Positions 10,900-24,065 of a DNA stretch of 64,000 nt are shown here, in pieces. Origin of the DNA: Gnetum montanum (taxonomy: Eukaryota > Streptophyta > Gnetopsida > Gnetales > Gnetaceae). The position numbers were made by a program, and so were the translations under genes. How positions within the stretch are numbered: position 1 is the first letter of the stretch; the number at the start of each line of letters is the position of its first letter. Below the pieces are notes generated by a model. It made no database searches, was not told the origin of the DNA, and worked only from the letters and a program-made list of their open reading frames with translations. The DNA lies in contig MNCI01025409.1 of the NCBI GenBank assembly GCA_015680685.1, positions 529,967 through 593,966 on the forward strand, written 5' to 3'.

Positions 10900-13009
10900 T
10901 TCCTCCATGATTGACTAAAAACTCATTCTCAAGTTATATACAAATGGGCAAAGTTTCATTACAAAAATTGTGGGGTGACTAGCACTAGATTGACTACCAT
11001 TACAAAATTAGAGTGTTTCGTTACAAAATTTTATTCAAGTGGATGTATTACAAAATGATGAAAAGATTGGATAGACATCAAAGTTTGCAAAATTGCAAAG
11101 GCCTTCAAAAATTTGCTAAAGATGAATCTTCTTATTGTCATTAGTGGTGGTAGAATTTCCAACCTTGATTGTTATGTTGATGCTTCTCTTCTATGTAGAA
11201 TATTTTTGAGGGTTGGATTGAAATTTCTCCTCATCATCCCATGGGTATAGCAAACATGTGATGTTTGAGCTTTAATCCCTATATGTGCTACTATTTGTCC
11301 ATGAACATATCCTTTTTTGTTCTCCTCCTAGCTTCATTTCTTTTGCTTTTTACAAGACCTTCAACATTAATTTTGATAATTTTTCATTAACAATTAACCC
11401 TTTTTGAATCCTTAGTTGGCTCAAAATTCGAAAATATTTTAGCATGTAAGCTTAAGATGATTTCATAATAATGTTTTCTAAGGCTCTAAGGTAACTAAAA
11501 TCATCAAGTTTTTCCAAGTTATTTTGATTATTTTTACTATTAATTACCATAATTTTGAAAAGGGGGTGTTATAAAAATTTCAAAAAGTACATTCTTAACC
11601 CCCAGCCCCCAATAATAAATCAACTTAACTCTGGAAGTGCACATGGTTTCAAACAATTAAAATCAATGGTTTGGTTCACAAGATGGCTAAGAAATTTTGA
11701 ATTTAGAGGAAATTTCTATATAAAAGCATTAAATATAACTTGAAATTGATGCAAAGTTGATTATGATATCATGCATAGATTCACAAAAGTAATCAATGAT
11801 TTTCTCGAAGATGTGAGGTTTGGTTTAGAGCCATGATCAATAAAAGTTATGCAAGTGGATCCTCCCTAAAGTAGGCTCCTACCATAATGCCCTTGCATAA
11901 CCACCTCTATAGATGTCTATGGGCACCTTATAAGTTAAATGTATATCATGCCTTTGTTCCAAGTAACACACAACTACCTTGGTTAGGATCTTGCACTATA
12001 CTATACAAAATCATAAGGCTCATAATTGCATGTAGCAGTGAGGTGATTAATGGAATGAGAAGGGATTATAGAGATTAGGATGTAAGATATTTAACCATTT
12101 TTGCAATAGGTTCTTTTTGTTAATTGTGATTAAGATGATCATCATACCTATCCATCCAAGTTTCAAACCAAGTCCATACCATTAGCAATGGCCTCACATT
12201 AATGTATTCCTTCTTGTCGACCATCATGAGCTCATAACAACCATAGAGAATGAACATTACTACAAAAAGAGAAAAAGAAAGGAAGGAAGGACCTTAGTTA
12301 GAGGGGTACTTTCAAGCATAGGTAACATGTATTTCTAGCCCCATAATTAGTGCTTGTAGCCCATTGTTATGTCTAAGGAGTGTGCTTTGAATTCCCTTCT
12401 TCTCTCTTTCTTTCTTTCTTTCTTTTTTGTGTTTTCTCTCTCTCTATCTCTTATTTTTGTTTGAGAACCACACCATGCAAAGACATGCTTCTTGTTTATT
12501 GGACGATGACAGGAGTGATGATATGTTCCATGAGAAGTCATAGGTCCCCAGAAGGAAGTTAAGAAGAGAAATCCCCTTGAGGTTACATCCTTTTCTATTC
12601 CAAGCATAATGATCATGAATTAAATTTAGTTTTATGTGAGAAGAACCATATTACTTTCATGATAAAGACCTTTTATTTAGAAAAATTAGAGGGATGGAAG
12701 ATGTGATCTCAATGCATTGCACAATTATTTACCCAATCATCATGATAGCATAGGACAAAGACCCAACACATGGTGTTGACTTTTGCATCATGACTAGGAA
12801 TATTATTAATAAAAACATAGTAGACATTCATAAAACATAAAGAAAATGACTCAAGAAAAGAGAAAAGTATATAAGAAAATAAAAATAACAAGAAATTGAA
12901 GACATTAAAAATTGGAAATATTTTGAAGAAATAAGAAAATGATAAAAAAAATTGTAAAACAAAAAGTGAAAATACACTTATTAGTTCTTGATTCAAGATG
13001 GGACATCTC
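10900..13009 (-). other. Polypurine tract and spacer of element B1
   Basis: Minus-strand CATGGAGGAA abuts the 3' LTR at 10900-10909 and is the likely polypurine tract. The block near 11840-11990 (aagtaggctcctacc, cccttgcataaccac) is the reverse complement of the spacer block conserved in A1, A2 and C1. No ORF2 comparable to that of A2 is recognisable, so it seems to have been lost. A CT-rich microsatellite is at about 12399-12450. Confidence 0.5.
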
Positions 13010-15764
13010 CCCCAAAACTAAACTCATGGGTGATAATTTGGAAAATGGACCGCACATTACCTTAATTATACACCATAAGTTTTCCATTTATCATCTTTAA
13101 TGATTTTAGTTTTCTCGTGGTAACACATTTAACATTGATGATAATCATGTTTTAATCATTTGGAAACATATCTTTAGCTAGACTAAAAGGTGTTTTCTTT
13201 TTAGGAGATCCAAACATGTTTCCTTGTTTATTTTCTATTTTAGTTCTTATGTCTCCTTGTTTAACATCTTCTTTGGATGTATAGTTATAGTGTAAGATAT
13301 TCTTCTCTAAGTTCTCTATTTGGTTCACTTTCTTATGACAAGAACTAATAAGTGGGTTGGATGTTTCCATGCATCTTTTGAACAGTTTTGTATTCTTATT
13401 TTCAAGCCACTAGGTTTCTTTTGGTTTAGTGGCTATTGTGTAGACTTGGTTTTGCACACACATTTATTCCTTAAGCTTGTTATGGGTTGGTATAAGGATC
13501 ATGTTAATACTTTGAGCTTTTTGCCCACAACTACACCCTTTATCATTATTAGTAATGCATGGAATTTTCTATCTTTCCATAGTGATAGGTTCATCTTTTA
13601 TGTTTTGTGTTAGAGTGGTAATGGTTGTTAGCTCTTGTGTAGGATTAGGAGACATTATTTTTATGAGGAAAGGTGTTACACCAAATTCACCTTGTGTTAG
13701 TTTTGATGAACCAGTAGGTCTACAATTTTTATTCACATGTGTGGGAACTATCCTAAAGAAAGGATATTTCTAAAACTTTTGCTGAGATCTACTAACATTA
13801 TCATTTACTTGTATGTTCATAGGACAAGTTGCATTCTTTTGTTAAGGTTGTGGTGTTGATCCTTCCTGCATTATTGGTGGTGAAATATGATGGAGAGAAG
13901 TATGAGAGTATTAAGAATGTGATGAAGGATAAGAGGTACAAGATGGTAATCCCATAAGAGATGTTGTGGGTTGATAATATTCAGGAGAGTAGTAGTAGTG
14001 ATTTGAGGTATAGGAAGTACAACCATTTGGAGAAACAGGTTGTTGAACATAGTATCTATAAGGGTCTAGTTGGCAATAAGGGTATTATTGGGTTGTTGAC
14101 GGCATCCTCCACAACAATGGGTTTTGCCACTATGGTTGATAGTAGTTTTGAGGTTGATAAGAAGTCCCATTGGGATAGTACTATTGGTTGTACGACTATC
14201 TATAATTGTCTTGTGGATAGGGTAATCTCCTAGGCATTTGCTTTTCCACAAACTTGGGATTCAAAGTAAAATCCCCAAACTCTTATAAATGTAACATAAC
14301 TAGGCAATAGCCCTTTGGATGTTCATATTGGTAGATGTCACATCCATCATCTTTTTCTGTATCTAAGTATGTAACCTCTTCTCCTATAGCTATTTTCCTT
14401 TTTCTCCAATAAGTGTCCCTACCCATTTCTTTTTTTTCCTCTTCTTGTTTTAATCACTTGATCCTTTTTGCTTTACCTTCTCCTCTATGATTTTCAAGTA
14501 GGTTATAAATTTTTCATTCATCAACTCCCACATCTTATCTACCTTTGATTCAATCTCAACGATAGACTTTTGTATTGGCAACGCTTTGTGTGAAATCAAC
14601 TCATCAAGAGCTACCTCTTTTTCCTCATCATAAATATGAACCTATTTTTTGTAAAGATTTGGATCCTAGTTATATTTCTCTACACTCTCCCTTTTATATA
14701 GCTCTCCTTCTTCTTTTTCCACTTGTTCAACTAGCCTTTGTATTTGATGGGCTCTAAATTTTGATAATCGCCCTTGGGAATAGATCCCAAGGGCTTCCCT
14801 CATTTTGTCATGAAGCCTATCTATGATGTGGAGAAGCTACTCTTTTTTGAGAAAAACCATGACCTCAACATCTATGTAGTAAAGAATAGTATCTATCCAA
14901 GGCTACATCTAAGGATTCATGGTTTTCTTGCTTCCACCCTTGGATTTGTTTTCTTAGATTGGACACTTTTTCATAGTTTGGTATTTTTTTAAGGAGCTCA
15001 AGCATTGTGGACCACCGGTGGATTGAATCTAGTTCCAATGATCTATACCAACTTTCAGCTTCTTTTGTTAGTGTCCTAGGAAAGAGCTTAAGCTTTTGCC
15101 ACCTACTTTCAATGTTTTGTAAGGCGTAAGCATCATGGAAGGCTTGTAAATGATGTAGGGGATCGAAATTATAGCCTCCCTTAAATTTATGAATGTTATT
15201 CATATCAAGCCATTTGATGCAAATTTCCCTTTGATGATTATGAGGTATTTGAACTGCCTACCTAATTTGTATCATGCTCCTAGTAGCCAGCAAGGGTTCA
15301 CCTTCATCATACATGTCATGGTGATAATCTCTATTTCTATTTTTCTAATAGTGATGATCTCATCTGTGCTCACTTTGATGTCTTTCATCTTGCCTTTGTG
15401 ATGAGACGCGACATGCACTGGGCCGCGATATCGCGTCTTCCCCTGCAATATCGCGTACGCGATATCGCGGTCCGCCGCNACCATGGCTCCTATATCTTCC
15501 CCTATGGTCCCTTGATTTATCTCTTCTATGTTTGGAGGAGGTCCTAGGCCTTGAGGCCCTTCTTGTTCTAGGACTTATTCAATCTCCTCTATGATTTTTT
15601 GCATCAATTGATTGTAGTCCTTGAATATAGTAAGGGTCCAAATGAGCATATGAGACCCTTGTGTTCAGTGATTCACTCCAATTCTCTTCAATATAGATCC
15701 TACCATTTTTCCTACTAGTGTTCTCATCATATGATGGATTATTGGCTTTATGGAAAGAAGACAT
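13010..15764 (-). pseudogene. Athila-like gag remnant of element B1
   Basis: The gag starts at the minus-strand ATG at 15764 (MSSFHKANNPSYDEN). Its capsid region is open at 15203-14865: HKFKGGYNFDPLHHLQAF, WQKLKLFPRTL, then LRKQIQGWKQENHESLDVAL. This fits the retrotransposon gag fold of Athila-like elements. A Tyr/Pro/Gln-rich tail follows around 14250-13870, with stops. An 80-bp LTR fragment ending at an isolated N (15399-15479) interrupts the frame. The end near 13010 matches the 'gggggagatg' end-of-gag block of A2 and C1. Confidence 0.7.
15399..15479 (+). repeat. LTR start fragment (family A) ending at an isolated N
   Basis: TGATGAGACGCGACATG followed by GATATCGCG palindromes. It is the first 80 bases of a family A LTR, closely resembling the reverse complement of 47270-47345. 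It breaks at N 15479, after which gag of element B1 resumes. Probably an insertion whose body is missing from the assembly. Confidence 0.6.
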
Positions 15765-15872
15765 GTTTTTAATTAATAATGTGTGTGACTTAAAATACTA
15801 ATATTTTCTAAAATATAAATTGTTAATACTTTTACAACGATCATTTATAATATAACTAATCTAGATAACTAG

Positions 15873-15896
15873 CATGATTCTTGGAAATAGTGCCAA
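15873..15896 (-). promoter_or_regulatory. Primer-binding site of element B1 (decayed Asp type)
   Basis: Minus strand TTGGCACTATTTCCAAGAAT directly follows the 5' LTR. It matches the Asp-type site with several transitions. Confidence 0.55.
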
Positions 15897-16576
15897 TGAT
15901 GAGTAGTAAGTACCCCCTACATGCAACCATATGAATCATAAGTGTTCACAAGAAATCTAGTCAAATTCCATAGATGGAACTAGTGTGGTATCTATATTTT
16001 TAAGCATTAATCATAGGTCATTATCTTCTCACTTTAACTAGTGGTAGTTTTGTCACGTATGGTTTAGTCCAAAGTGAGGCACATGATTATGATGTTGTTG
16101 GGGCCTTAAACTAACCTTAATAATAACATAGAAATTAATTATTTAATATAATTAATAACAAGAAGATAAATTCTAAACTAGCCTAATGGCAATGAGTGTT
16201 CATTCCTAGCTTGTTGTACACATCCTGAACTCACGTACCCACCACTGGGATTACCAAGTGTTATGCTACTGGGTGAACCAAGCAATAACATTGCTAGGAT
16301 TACCAAGTGAATACGTGTTTATGATCAAAAGTGGTTTGCTCATTTTGTGAATTGATTAATGTACATAAAAATGTAAATATTAACTAAGTACATGAAAAGT
16401 AAATTACATTGAAAGTAAATCTATTCTAAGTCAAAGTGTTACAATGAATATGAATTCAATCTAGATCTTATTGTCATTCATGGAATGTCTCTAAGTACAA
16501 TGCCACTCAAATAAGATGTTGTACAACTGACTTAAATTCATACTGTGGACTCTCACTAACTATTTGCTAAGATCAC
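15897..16576 (-). repeat. 5' LTR of element B1, left piece
   Basis: Starts TGATGAGTAG and is collinear with 9926-10605. It breaks at the A2 insertion, preceded by atcac, the left target copy. The LTR continues at 24066. Confidence 0.8.
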
Positions 16577-17370
16577 TGATAAGTGGTGAGATACCCGTAC
16601 ACTCAACCATATGAATACGAGCGTTACATGCATGATCCGATCGAACTTCGTAGATGTACTAGTTGTGGCATCTAGACAATTAGCCTTAGGTCATACTTCG
16701 TTGTCTTCCCACATGGACTAGTATTAACTGTGTCACGTATGGTTTAGTCCAGAGTGAGGTGTATGATGTGTTTCTAACCTAAGGCTACTCCTGAAGGCAA
16801 TGGAAGATAATATTAACTAAGCTAAGAGGGAAAGGGTGAGAAGGAATCTAGCTAGCCTAAGTGTGATGAACATCCGTTCCTTGATTATCCGTACACACCT
16901 TGGACTTTGTGCCTGAATACCACTGGGATTACTAGCGCAGATCTTAGGTATGCTACTGGGTTACCAAGTAGTCACACTTAAATGCTCGTAATCAAGTTGT
17001 ACTCATTCTGCATTTTAACATGAGTTAAGGGTGAGAGATATTAACTAGGAAAGTAGTAAATAACAAATAAATAATTAATTAATCTAAGTGAATGCTGGAA
17101 TGATGAAGTAATCTCAATCTTTATTGCTAGTCATGTGTGTGTCCAAGTATGTCACACTCGAATAAAGAATGTCATACAATTACAATCACCACACTGCGGG
17201 CATACACTAGGAGGAAAAGGGTTGAGAGAAAGAAATTAAAACACTTAAAATAAAAATAAGGTACTTCCTAATCATTATTAACTCATTTTTCTACCTCTTA
17301 TTTATAGATGAGGAGACAGGCTATGATATTGTGTATGTGATATCGCGGTCGCCCAAATGACGACTCATCA
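16577..17370 (-). repeat. 3' LTR of element A2
   Basis: 794 bp. Plus-strand TGATAAGTGGTG...ACTCATCA, collinear with 23285-24065. Shorter than the A1 LTRs, mainly because it has few GATATC palindromes in U3. Confidence 0.85.
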
Positions 17371-17381
17371 TACCCCCACGA
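17371..17381 (-). promoter_or_regulatory. Polypurine tract of element A2
   Basis: Minus-strand CGTGGGGGTA abuts the 3' LTR, as in element A1. Confidence 0.75.
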
Positions 17382-17539
17382 CTGAATAAAAACTCATCCT
17401 CGAGTTATAGTGATTACACAGTGGATAGGTATGGGATTATTGGATCGTGAAAATGGGGTGCCGCAGTGTGGAATGAAAACAAAACAAAGACACAACACAA
17501 AGAATGTGCTACAACTACAAAATTTGTGGAACTCATGTA

Positions 17540-19429
17540 GTTCCTGGTGGTGGTGGCTCCTCCATTCGTGCTTTCCCTTTGTCCTGTGCTCTAGGTTTTG
17601 AGACTTGATGGCGTTGGAGTATGGCCTAGAGCTTCTCCTCTTTGGTCCAAGGGTCTTGTGTCATCCATGCTAATGTTCCTATGTTTGATAGAGTCAACAC
17701 TTCCCATGGACAGGGTAATTGCGGAAACATTTGATTAGCCTTGACATACCAAGCCGTAAATACCTATCGTTCCTCTTCATAGGCTCTGGCTTTATCTTTT
17801 TATTCATGAAAATCCACTAGCCATCGAGCCAAATCTACTGCAACACCTTTTTGGCCTTGGTAGCTTGCTTTCACCACCTCAAGTTCATAATTTTCAATCT
17901 CTAATTTTTCGAATAACTTCTTGCATTCTGCAAATTCTGCTTCGTATTTGACATAGGTGGTTGCTACCTGCTACTCAAGCTCTATCCTTAGGAACCCTGC
18001 TATTAACATGGCAAGATTGGCATATTGTAGGTTTGCCAACTCCATGTATTCTGTCAGATCCTAAATCTACAGGTCTCGATTCTTAACTTCTACTTGGTGG
18101 GCAAAGGCATATGTGTCCAATATGGCCCACCAGTCAATTTGTTGAGCACTGATAGCATTGATGTGGGTCTTGACCATACGGATCTCCTTCTCAAGGATCT
18201 ATTTGTACATCCCCACCTGATCTTGGAAGTGCTCCTTCAACTTTTTATGTCGTTTAGCCTCATTTTTCCACATGCTTATTTCAATGGCTATCTTTTGACG
18301 AATTACGCGTACCTCCTCCATTGAGAGGGTTTGATTCTCCCTGGCTAAATGACTCATGTCTTGGTTGACCCAGATGAATTGTTCTAGCAACTAATGTAAA
18401 TGTTCTTTGAGAATGTTCTTTTGCTTTTCTACAGAGATCAACTGAAGGTTGTCGGAAACAAGCTATTTATTTTCCTCTTGTAAGGCATTGAGTGCCGTCT
18501 ATTCTTCTTCTTCTTCTGGTCCCAGCATCTTGCTAGTGATTTTCGTTGGAGCTGGAAACTTTAACAATTCATCATATGAAGCATTCTGGGCTTTTTGGAG
18601 GACATCATTAGTGTATCCTCTAATACCATCACATTGGCACATCTTTTTGATAAGACAAGGGAAAGGCAAGGCAAGATTCCCTGTCTTCCGTTCCTTGAAC
18701 CGCCTCAGGATCTCCATTAAATATAGATGGGGCAAGTTAGCATTAACCTTTCCCATCAACACTGCACATCCTCTTATCGCATACATTGATATTCTTTTTA
18801 AGCCCTTCATGGGGAAGAGGTGATATGTTCCAATTTTGAAGTAGATTCTCTCTTCTGTTGTCAACTCATCAAATGTCTTATCTCTGCCATAAGCCATTTC
18901 CAACCAATCTTGTCATACACCGGGGTCATAACAAGTGGATAATTAAGCAACCTTGGGCCCTGTATTCATAAGTTTTAATACTTTTGAAATGGCCTATGTA
19001 GAGAAATCAACTGTCACACCACAAATATTGATAGTGGTGCCTTGTTCCCTATTGTGCCAGAATTGGTACGTCTCCCCTAGGTAGTAGGCACCGCTTTCAG
19101 AGAGGGTAGGCCATAAGGGAGATCCTTTGAGGTGATTACTAACAGCCTTAGGAGAGAACTCTACAAAGGATTCAAAGTCTAATTCCACAATCACCGCAGT
19201 GAATGTGGACTTTTCGTGGATGGCCTGAACACAATCTTGGGGCAACGTGAGATGTTGTTCCTCCTTCTACCAGCCCAGATTGTACAGTAAGAGGGTCCTC
19301 TTGATGAATACTGAACGATTTTTCCTCCTATTCTGCATGTTTTTTGGTAGGATCTTGTCTTCCACCTCTCCTAGGTCGTTTGCTTCCACCTTGAGCAGGA
19401 CCTTCCTTTTGTCCACGTTTCAGGGCCAT
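17540..19429 (-). pseudogene. ORF2 of element A2 (conserved protein of unknown function)
   Basis: The minus-strand ATG at 19429 follows 'tgtgtgattgcag', a good splice-acceptor match. The decayed frame would encode roughly 600 residues. It begins with a basic start (MALKRGQKEGPAQGGSKRPR). A globular part follows at 19245-18994 (ELDFESFVEFSPKAV, GAYYLGETYQFWHN, ICGVTVDFST) and 18903-18499 (EERIYFKIGTYHLFPMKG, LPFPCLIKKMCQ). The next part, to about 17800, is charged and probably coiled coil. The end is proline-rich. About nine stops and one or more frameshifts break it. C1 carries the same order of motifs. The globular part loosely recalls the 'putative plant transposon protein' domain of Athila extra ORFs (inference, not searched). 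No catalytic motif is recognised. Confidence 0.65.
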
Positions 19430-21354
19430 CTGCAATCACACAGGGGCCAAGCGTTAGTAAGGTTTTTTTTTGAAGTTAAGTTATACCTTACTGCTTGCCT
19501 TAATTAATTAATTTTTTATCTCCATGTGATATTTCTTGAAAGATTATAATAATGAGTCCATTTTACTTAAGTGGTTTCCAATTTTAATTTCCCAGTGTAC
19601 CTAAAGGATTAAATGATTTTTGGTAGATTTTATTCTTAATTTACAATTAATTACCCTTAATAATGTCCTTTGGGCGATGATAAATTCCAAAAAAGTTAGG
19701 TGTTATTTAGCAAGTGTCCCTCCCCCATGACTAAGCTGAACACTTTGGATTCAAGCAGGTTTGAACGGAATTAAAATTGGAGTACCAAGGAGCGAGATAG
19801 AGGTTGAAAAGCAAAGGTGTCATACTCGCAAGTCGTAGAGAAAAAATTTGAAAACTCCCTTGCTTGAATGGTAAGAAATGATGCTAAGTGTTACGGGGGG
19901 TTGCCTATTTATAGGTTTTGAGGGACGCGATATTGCATACGATACATTGCATATGCGATATAGCGTCAGCCGCGATACCACGTACGCGATATCACAGCCT
20001 TTTGATGTCTAAGTCCGAGGGAAAATACCGAATTTTAAAGGTTTTTCCTAGAATCAAAAGTTGAAATTAGGACATGTGACATATGTTGAAGGGGTTCTAA
20101 GGTAATTAGATGGTTTGGAAGACACGAATAATTATGATCTGTGGGTTTTATCAATAAGGACCTTGGGTGGTAGAGAAAAAGGCTATGTGATGGTACATAG
20201 GAACGTTATTATTCAGAGGGATAGTAGTAGGGAAAGAAAATCGTTAAAAATATACTAAGGGTAAGAAATAGTGTGTGTGAGCTATGTCATAAGTGAAGAT
20301 TACATAAGTGGGTCCTCTCCAAAGTAGGTTCCAACCTATAATTCCCTTGTGTAACCACACTTAAAAGTGTCCGTGGGCACTAGAAGGGTTAAATGTAATT
20401 TGCACTGATTCCACAAAACACACACATGTAAATATCATTGGAATGAGGTAAGAATTCCACGTTACACATGACACGAGCTACAATTACACGATAGTGAGAT
20501 GAGACGAACTATAGAAGGGGATTGTAGAGATTGGGACATGAGGTAACTGACCCAGGGCATAGTGAATCCTTGCATGTAAAGCATGACTAAGGTGTCATTA
20601 ACCCATTGTTCCAAGATCAGGACCGAGTCCATTCCTCTAATCAGCAACATCGCATTGTTTCATCCCATGATGAGCAACTATGAGAGTACAATAACAAAAA
20701 GGCATACGATCACTTGGCGTTTTATTCAAGGGAGGAGTGATTTTTGTTTTGGGGCACTTTTCTTTTCATTTTTTTGAATGCTAAATCCAAAGAAGCCACC
20801 AATCTTTAGGCATGGATGCATGTCTTTCCAGTGGGACCCCCTAGAACAACATTGGATTTTTGAGTGCCCTTTTGATTACTCTTACTCCCATTTTTTGTTA
20901 GATCTACAAGGATCTTGGTACAACCATGTTGCATGATAACTCCCATAGACGTCACCAAAGAGAATCTGCAAGTCCCCTTGATGTCACACCCTAATCATTC
21001 CCTCTTGGTCCATCCTTCTTCATTCTAGGTACAATGAACACAAAATTAATTTTAAGTCTTAAGAATGTCAAATATGTCACTGTACCCTCGAACAGAACCT
21101 CTTATTGGTAAAGTGGATGAGTGGGTGTAATGAGCCCACTATCCAAATAATTGACCACTCGAGACTTGACAACATAGAACACACCTCAAACAACGATCCA
21201 CATGAGTGTTTTATTAGTAGAAGAGATTACTTGTAAAAAGACAAAAATACCAAAAAGACAAAAAGATAAAACAAGAAGTTGAAAAATGAAAAACTGGAAA
21301 ACAAAAATTGAAATATTAAAGAAAATGAAAAATATTTATTAATCCTACTTGTTA
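19430..21354 (-). other. Conserved spacer between gag and ORF2 (A2)
   Basis: No significant open frame. It includes GATATC-type palindromes at about 19920-20005, the 'aagtaggttccaacc' and 'cccttgtgtaaccac' blocks at 20320-20360, and the 'cccttgatgtcac' block near 20976. All are reverse complements of blocks in A1 (5950-6640). Confidence 0.65.
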
Positions 21355-23143
21355 TTAAAATGGGGGATATCCCCCATAACTATTTAGTTGAGGATGGAAA
21401 GGATTAATAAATGGAAGATGAGGATCCTTGCATGTTGGAAGTATTGAGGCCCGGTCATACTTACCCCATCGCGGTTCACACACTTGATTATAATAAGCAT
21501 AGTGGGGCACTTTATGAGATGTGGTTCTTGGGTAAAGAGTTGACCCACTATGATGTTTGTGACCATTAGATGATATGCAAGGATTTGGATGTTGCCTCCC
21601 ATGACTGTGTTCATTGGGCCGTATGGTTGTTGGAGTGTTGATTGGTGGCCCTAATGAAGTAACATGAGGTGTTGGGTTTGAAGGTAAGGGTGCATCACAG
21701 GGCTGGACTTGTGCTGAGTTGTAGGATGCAGTGGCCTCGGAATTGTGTTGTCCCTTCCTATGATCATTTCTAAAGAAGGGATGCCTTCGATGTTGCTGAG
21801 GTCTCTCACTACTATTGGAAGTAGTAGCGCATGTAATGTTCATGTGTTGTTGCCATGGTGTAGACACCTTAGGAATAGTTGGTGGCAATGTAGAAGGAGG
21901 GAAAGGATGAGAATGTTGAAAATTAGGAGGAGCAGTGTAAGGTACACAAGGCGATGGTTGTGTTGAAGGCATGGGCTGATAGTATTGAGGAGAATGATAA
22001 TGCGGTGAGATAGAGTTTGTTGACCCAGTTGGGGAAACAGGATGTTGAACTAGATAAGCTTTTGGATTCGAATGATATGAAGGGTGTCTCCAGTTTAAGG
22101 GTGGTTTCCCCCATGACTGGGATTGTTGCCACTGTGATCGAACACAGTATCTCTGTACAAACTCTAGATGTAACGTGTTTCCGCAATGCTCATAGAAATG
22201 TGACAAGATTGAGCATTGGCCCTTGGGGTGATCATACAGGCAAATATTACATTCATACATATGATTGGCAGTTGAGCTCTTATTTTCCTTATCCCTTCTT
22301 TCCGATTGTCTACTAATACTTTATCCTGCTTATTGGGTTGTTAAAACTCTATCTCCAATAATATTGATAAATTCTCCACACTTTTTATATGTCCATTCCA
22401 ACATCTTATTGATCTTTGCCTCGACTTCTTCTAATGATTTTTGTATTGGAAAATATTATTCTTTCTCCTTGTGATAGGTTGATTTCTCCTTTTTATGATC
22501 ATGGACCTTTGTTAAGTTGAGATTTTGGTCCCATTGATGTTTTTCAACACTCTCCCATCTAGCCATTTCTCCTTCTTCTTTTGCTACCCACTTAATAAGC
22601 TCTTGGACTTGATGGATTTGTAGTTCATATAGTTGACCTTGGGCATACATCCCCAGGGTTTCTCTTGTTGCATCACGAAGCCCATCAATGATATGGTACA
22701 TTAGCCTTTCCTCGGANNNNNNNNNNNNNNNNNNNNNNNNNNNNNNNNNNNNNNNNNNNNNNNNNNNNNNNNNNNNNNNNNNNNNNNNNNNNNNNNNNNN
22801 NNNNNNNNNNNNNNNNNNNNNNNNNNNNNNNNNNNNNNNNNNNNNNNNNNNNNNNNNNGAAAGTTGTTTAAATCGAGCCTGGGTAGATGGCTCTCTTTAT
22901 GATGCCTACGGGAGATTCAAACAACCTCTTGTATTTGCGTTAGGCTTGTAGTGGCTAGTAGGGGTTCATCGTCATTAGGTAAGTTATGCTTTCATGCATT
23001 AGGATGACGTTGCTTTCGTTCATGTTTATTAGAAACCCCCACCTTGGGTTGCGTACTCCAAGCTTCATCGTCATATAGTTCGTTGGTTCTCTAATGAACT
23101 TCCTCACTAAGTGTGGCATTATTGTGACTTGTAGGAGAGCCAT
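21355..23143 (-). pseudogene. Athila-like gag of element A2
   Basis: The minus-strand start at 23143 (MALLQVTIMPHLVRKF) is followed by a short open stretch to 22955. An N block (22717-22858) then removes much of the capsid, and coding resumes at 22701. The C-terminal 301 residues (22260-21355) are fully open. They begin with a zinc knuckle ECNICLYDHPKGQC (CX2CX3HX4C, intact) and continue with a long Pro/Ser/His/Tyr-rich tail. The knuckle spacing is that of Athila gag. Stops occur near 22320 and elsewhere, so the whole gag is probably not translated. Confidence 0.75.
22717..22858. other. Assembly gap (N block) in gag of A2
   Basis: 142 consecutive Ns. Open frames that run across it are meaningless. 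Confidence 0.99.
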
Positions 23144-23261
23144 GGTTGTGAAATTATGTGTGAATTTGTATGTGAATTTTTATAATGATTTCTTCCTAAA
23201 AGATGTATCATTAATTCCTATACAGCGACCTTGTATGATATAACTAATCTAGATAACTAGC

Positions 23262-23284
23262 ACTGTCCCCAGCAATGGTGCCAA
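23262..23284 (-). promoter_or_regulatory. Primer-binding site of element A2, tRNA-Asp-like
   Basis: Minus strand TTGGCACCATTGCTGGGGAC directly abuts the 5' LTR. It is the closest match in the window to the Asp-type site of Athila elements. Confidence 0.75.
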
Positions 23285-24065
23285 TGATGAGTGGCAAGAT
23301 ACCCCTACACTCAACCATACGAATACGAGCGTTACATGCACGATCTGGTCGAACTCTGCAAACAGACTAGTTGTAGCATCTAGATAGTTAGCCTTAGGTT
23401 GTAGTTCACTGTCTTCCCACCTGGACTAGTATTAACTGTGTCACATATGGTTTAGTCCAGAGTGAGGTATATGATCTATTTCTAACCTAATGCTACTCCT
23501 AAAGGCAATGGAAGATAATATTAACTAAGCTAAGAGGGAAAGGGTGAGAAGGAATCTAGCTAGCCTAAGTGCGATGAGCATCCGTTCCTTGATTATCCAT
23601 ACACACCTTGGACTTCATGCCTGACTACCACTAGGATTACCAAGCGCAGATCCTAGGTACACTACTGGGTTACCAAGTAGTCATACTTAAATGCTTGTAA
23701 TCAAGTCGTACTCATTCCGCGTTTTAACATGAGTTAAGGGTGAGAGATATTAACTAGGAAAGCAATAAATAACAAATAAATAATTAATTAATCTAAGTAA
23801 ATGCTACAATGATGAAGTAATCTCAATCTTTATTGTCGGTCATGTACGTGTCCAAGTACGTCACACTCAAATAAAGGATGTCGTACCATTACAATCACCA
23901 CACTGCAAGCATACACTGGGAGGAAAAGGGTTGACATAAAGAAATTAAAATACTTAAACTAAAACTAACTTACTTCCTAATAATTCTTAACTCATCTGTC
24001 TACCTCTTATTTATAGATGAAGAGACAGGTTACGATATCACGGTCGCCCAAATGACGACTCATCA
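23285..24065 (-). repeat. 5' LTR of element A2
   Basis: 781 bp, TGATGAGTGGC...ACTCATCA, collinear with 16577-17370 and with the 5' end of the interrupted LTR at 46543. Confidence 0.85.

Larger units (their letters stand above)
16577..24065 (-). mobile_element. Element A2: complete pol-less LTR retrotransposon inside the LTR of B1
   Basis: LTRs at 16577-17370 (3') and 23285-24065 (5'), minus orientation, with flanks atcac and atcaa. The interior of 5.9 kb reads 5' to 3': primer site, gag (23143 to 21355), spacer, ORF2 (19429 to about 17540), polypurine tract. No pol motif was found. It carries the best-preserved ORF2 in the window. A 142-base N block lies within gag. Confidence 0.85.

Noticed and set aside
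12347-12616. Overlapping open frames on both strands around a CT-rich stretch
   Set aside because: The frames arise from the tttctttcttt microsatellite at about 12399-12450. No homology or start context.
22688-22951. Open frame of 87 codons on the plus strand
   Set aside because: Crosses the N block 22717-22858 and lies antisense to gag of element A2.
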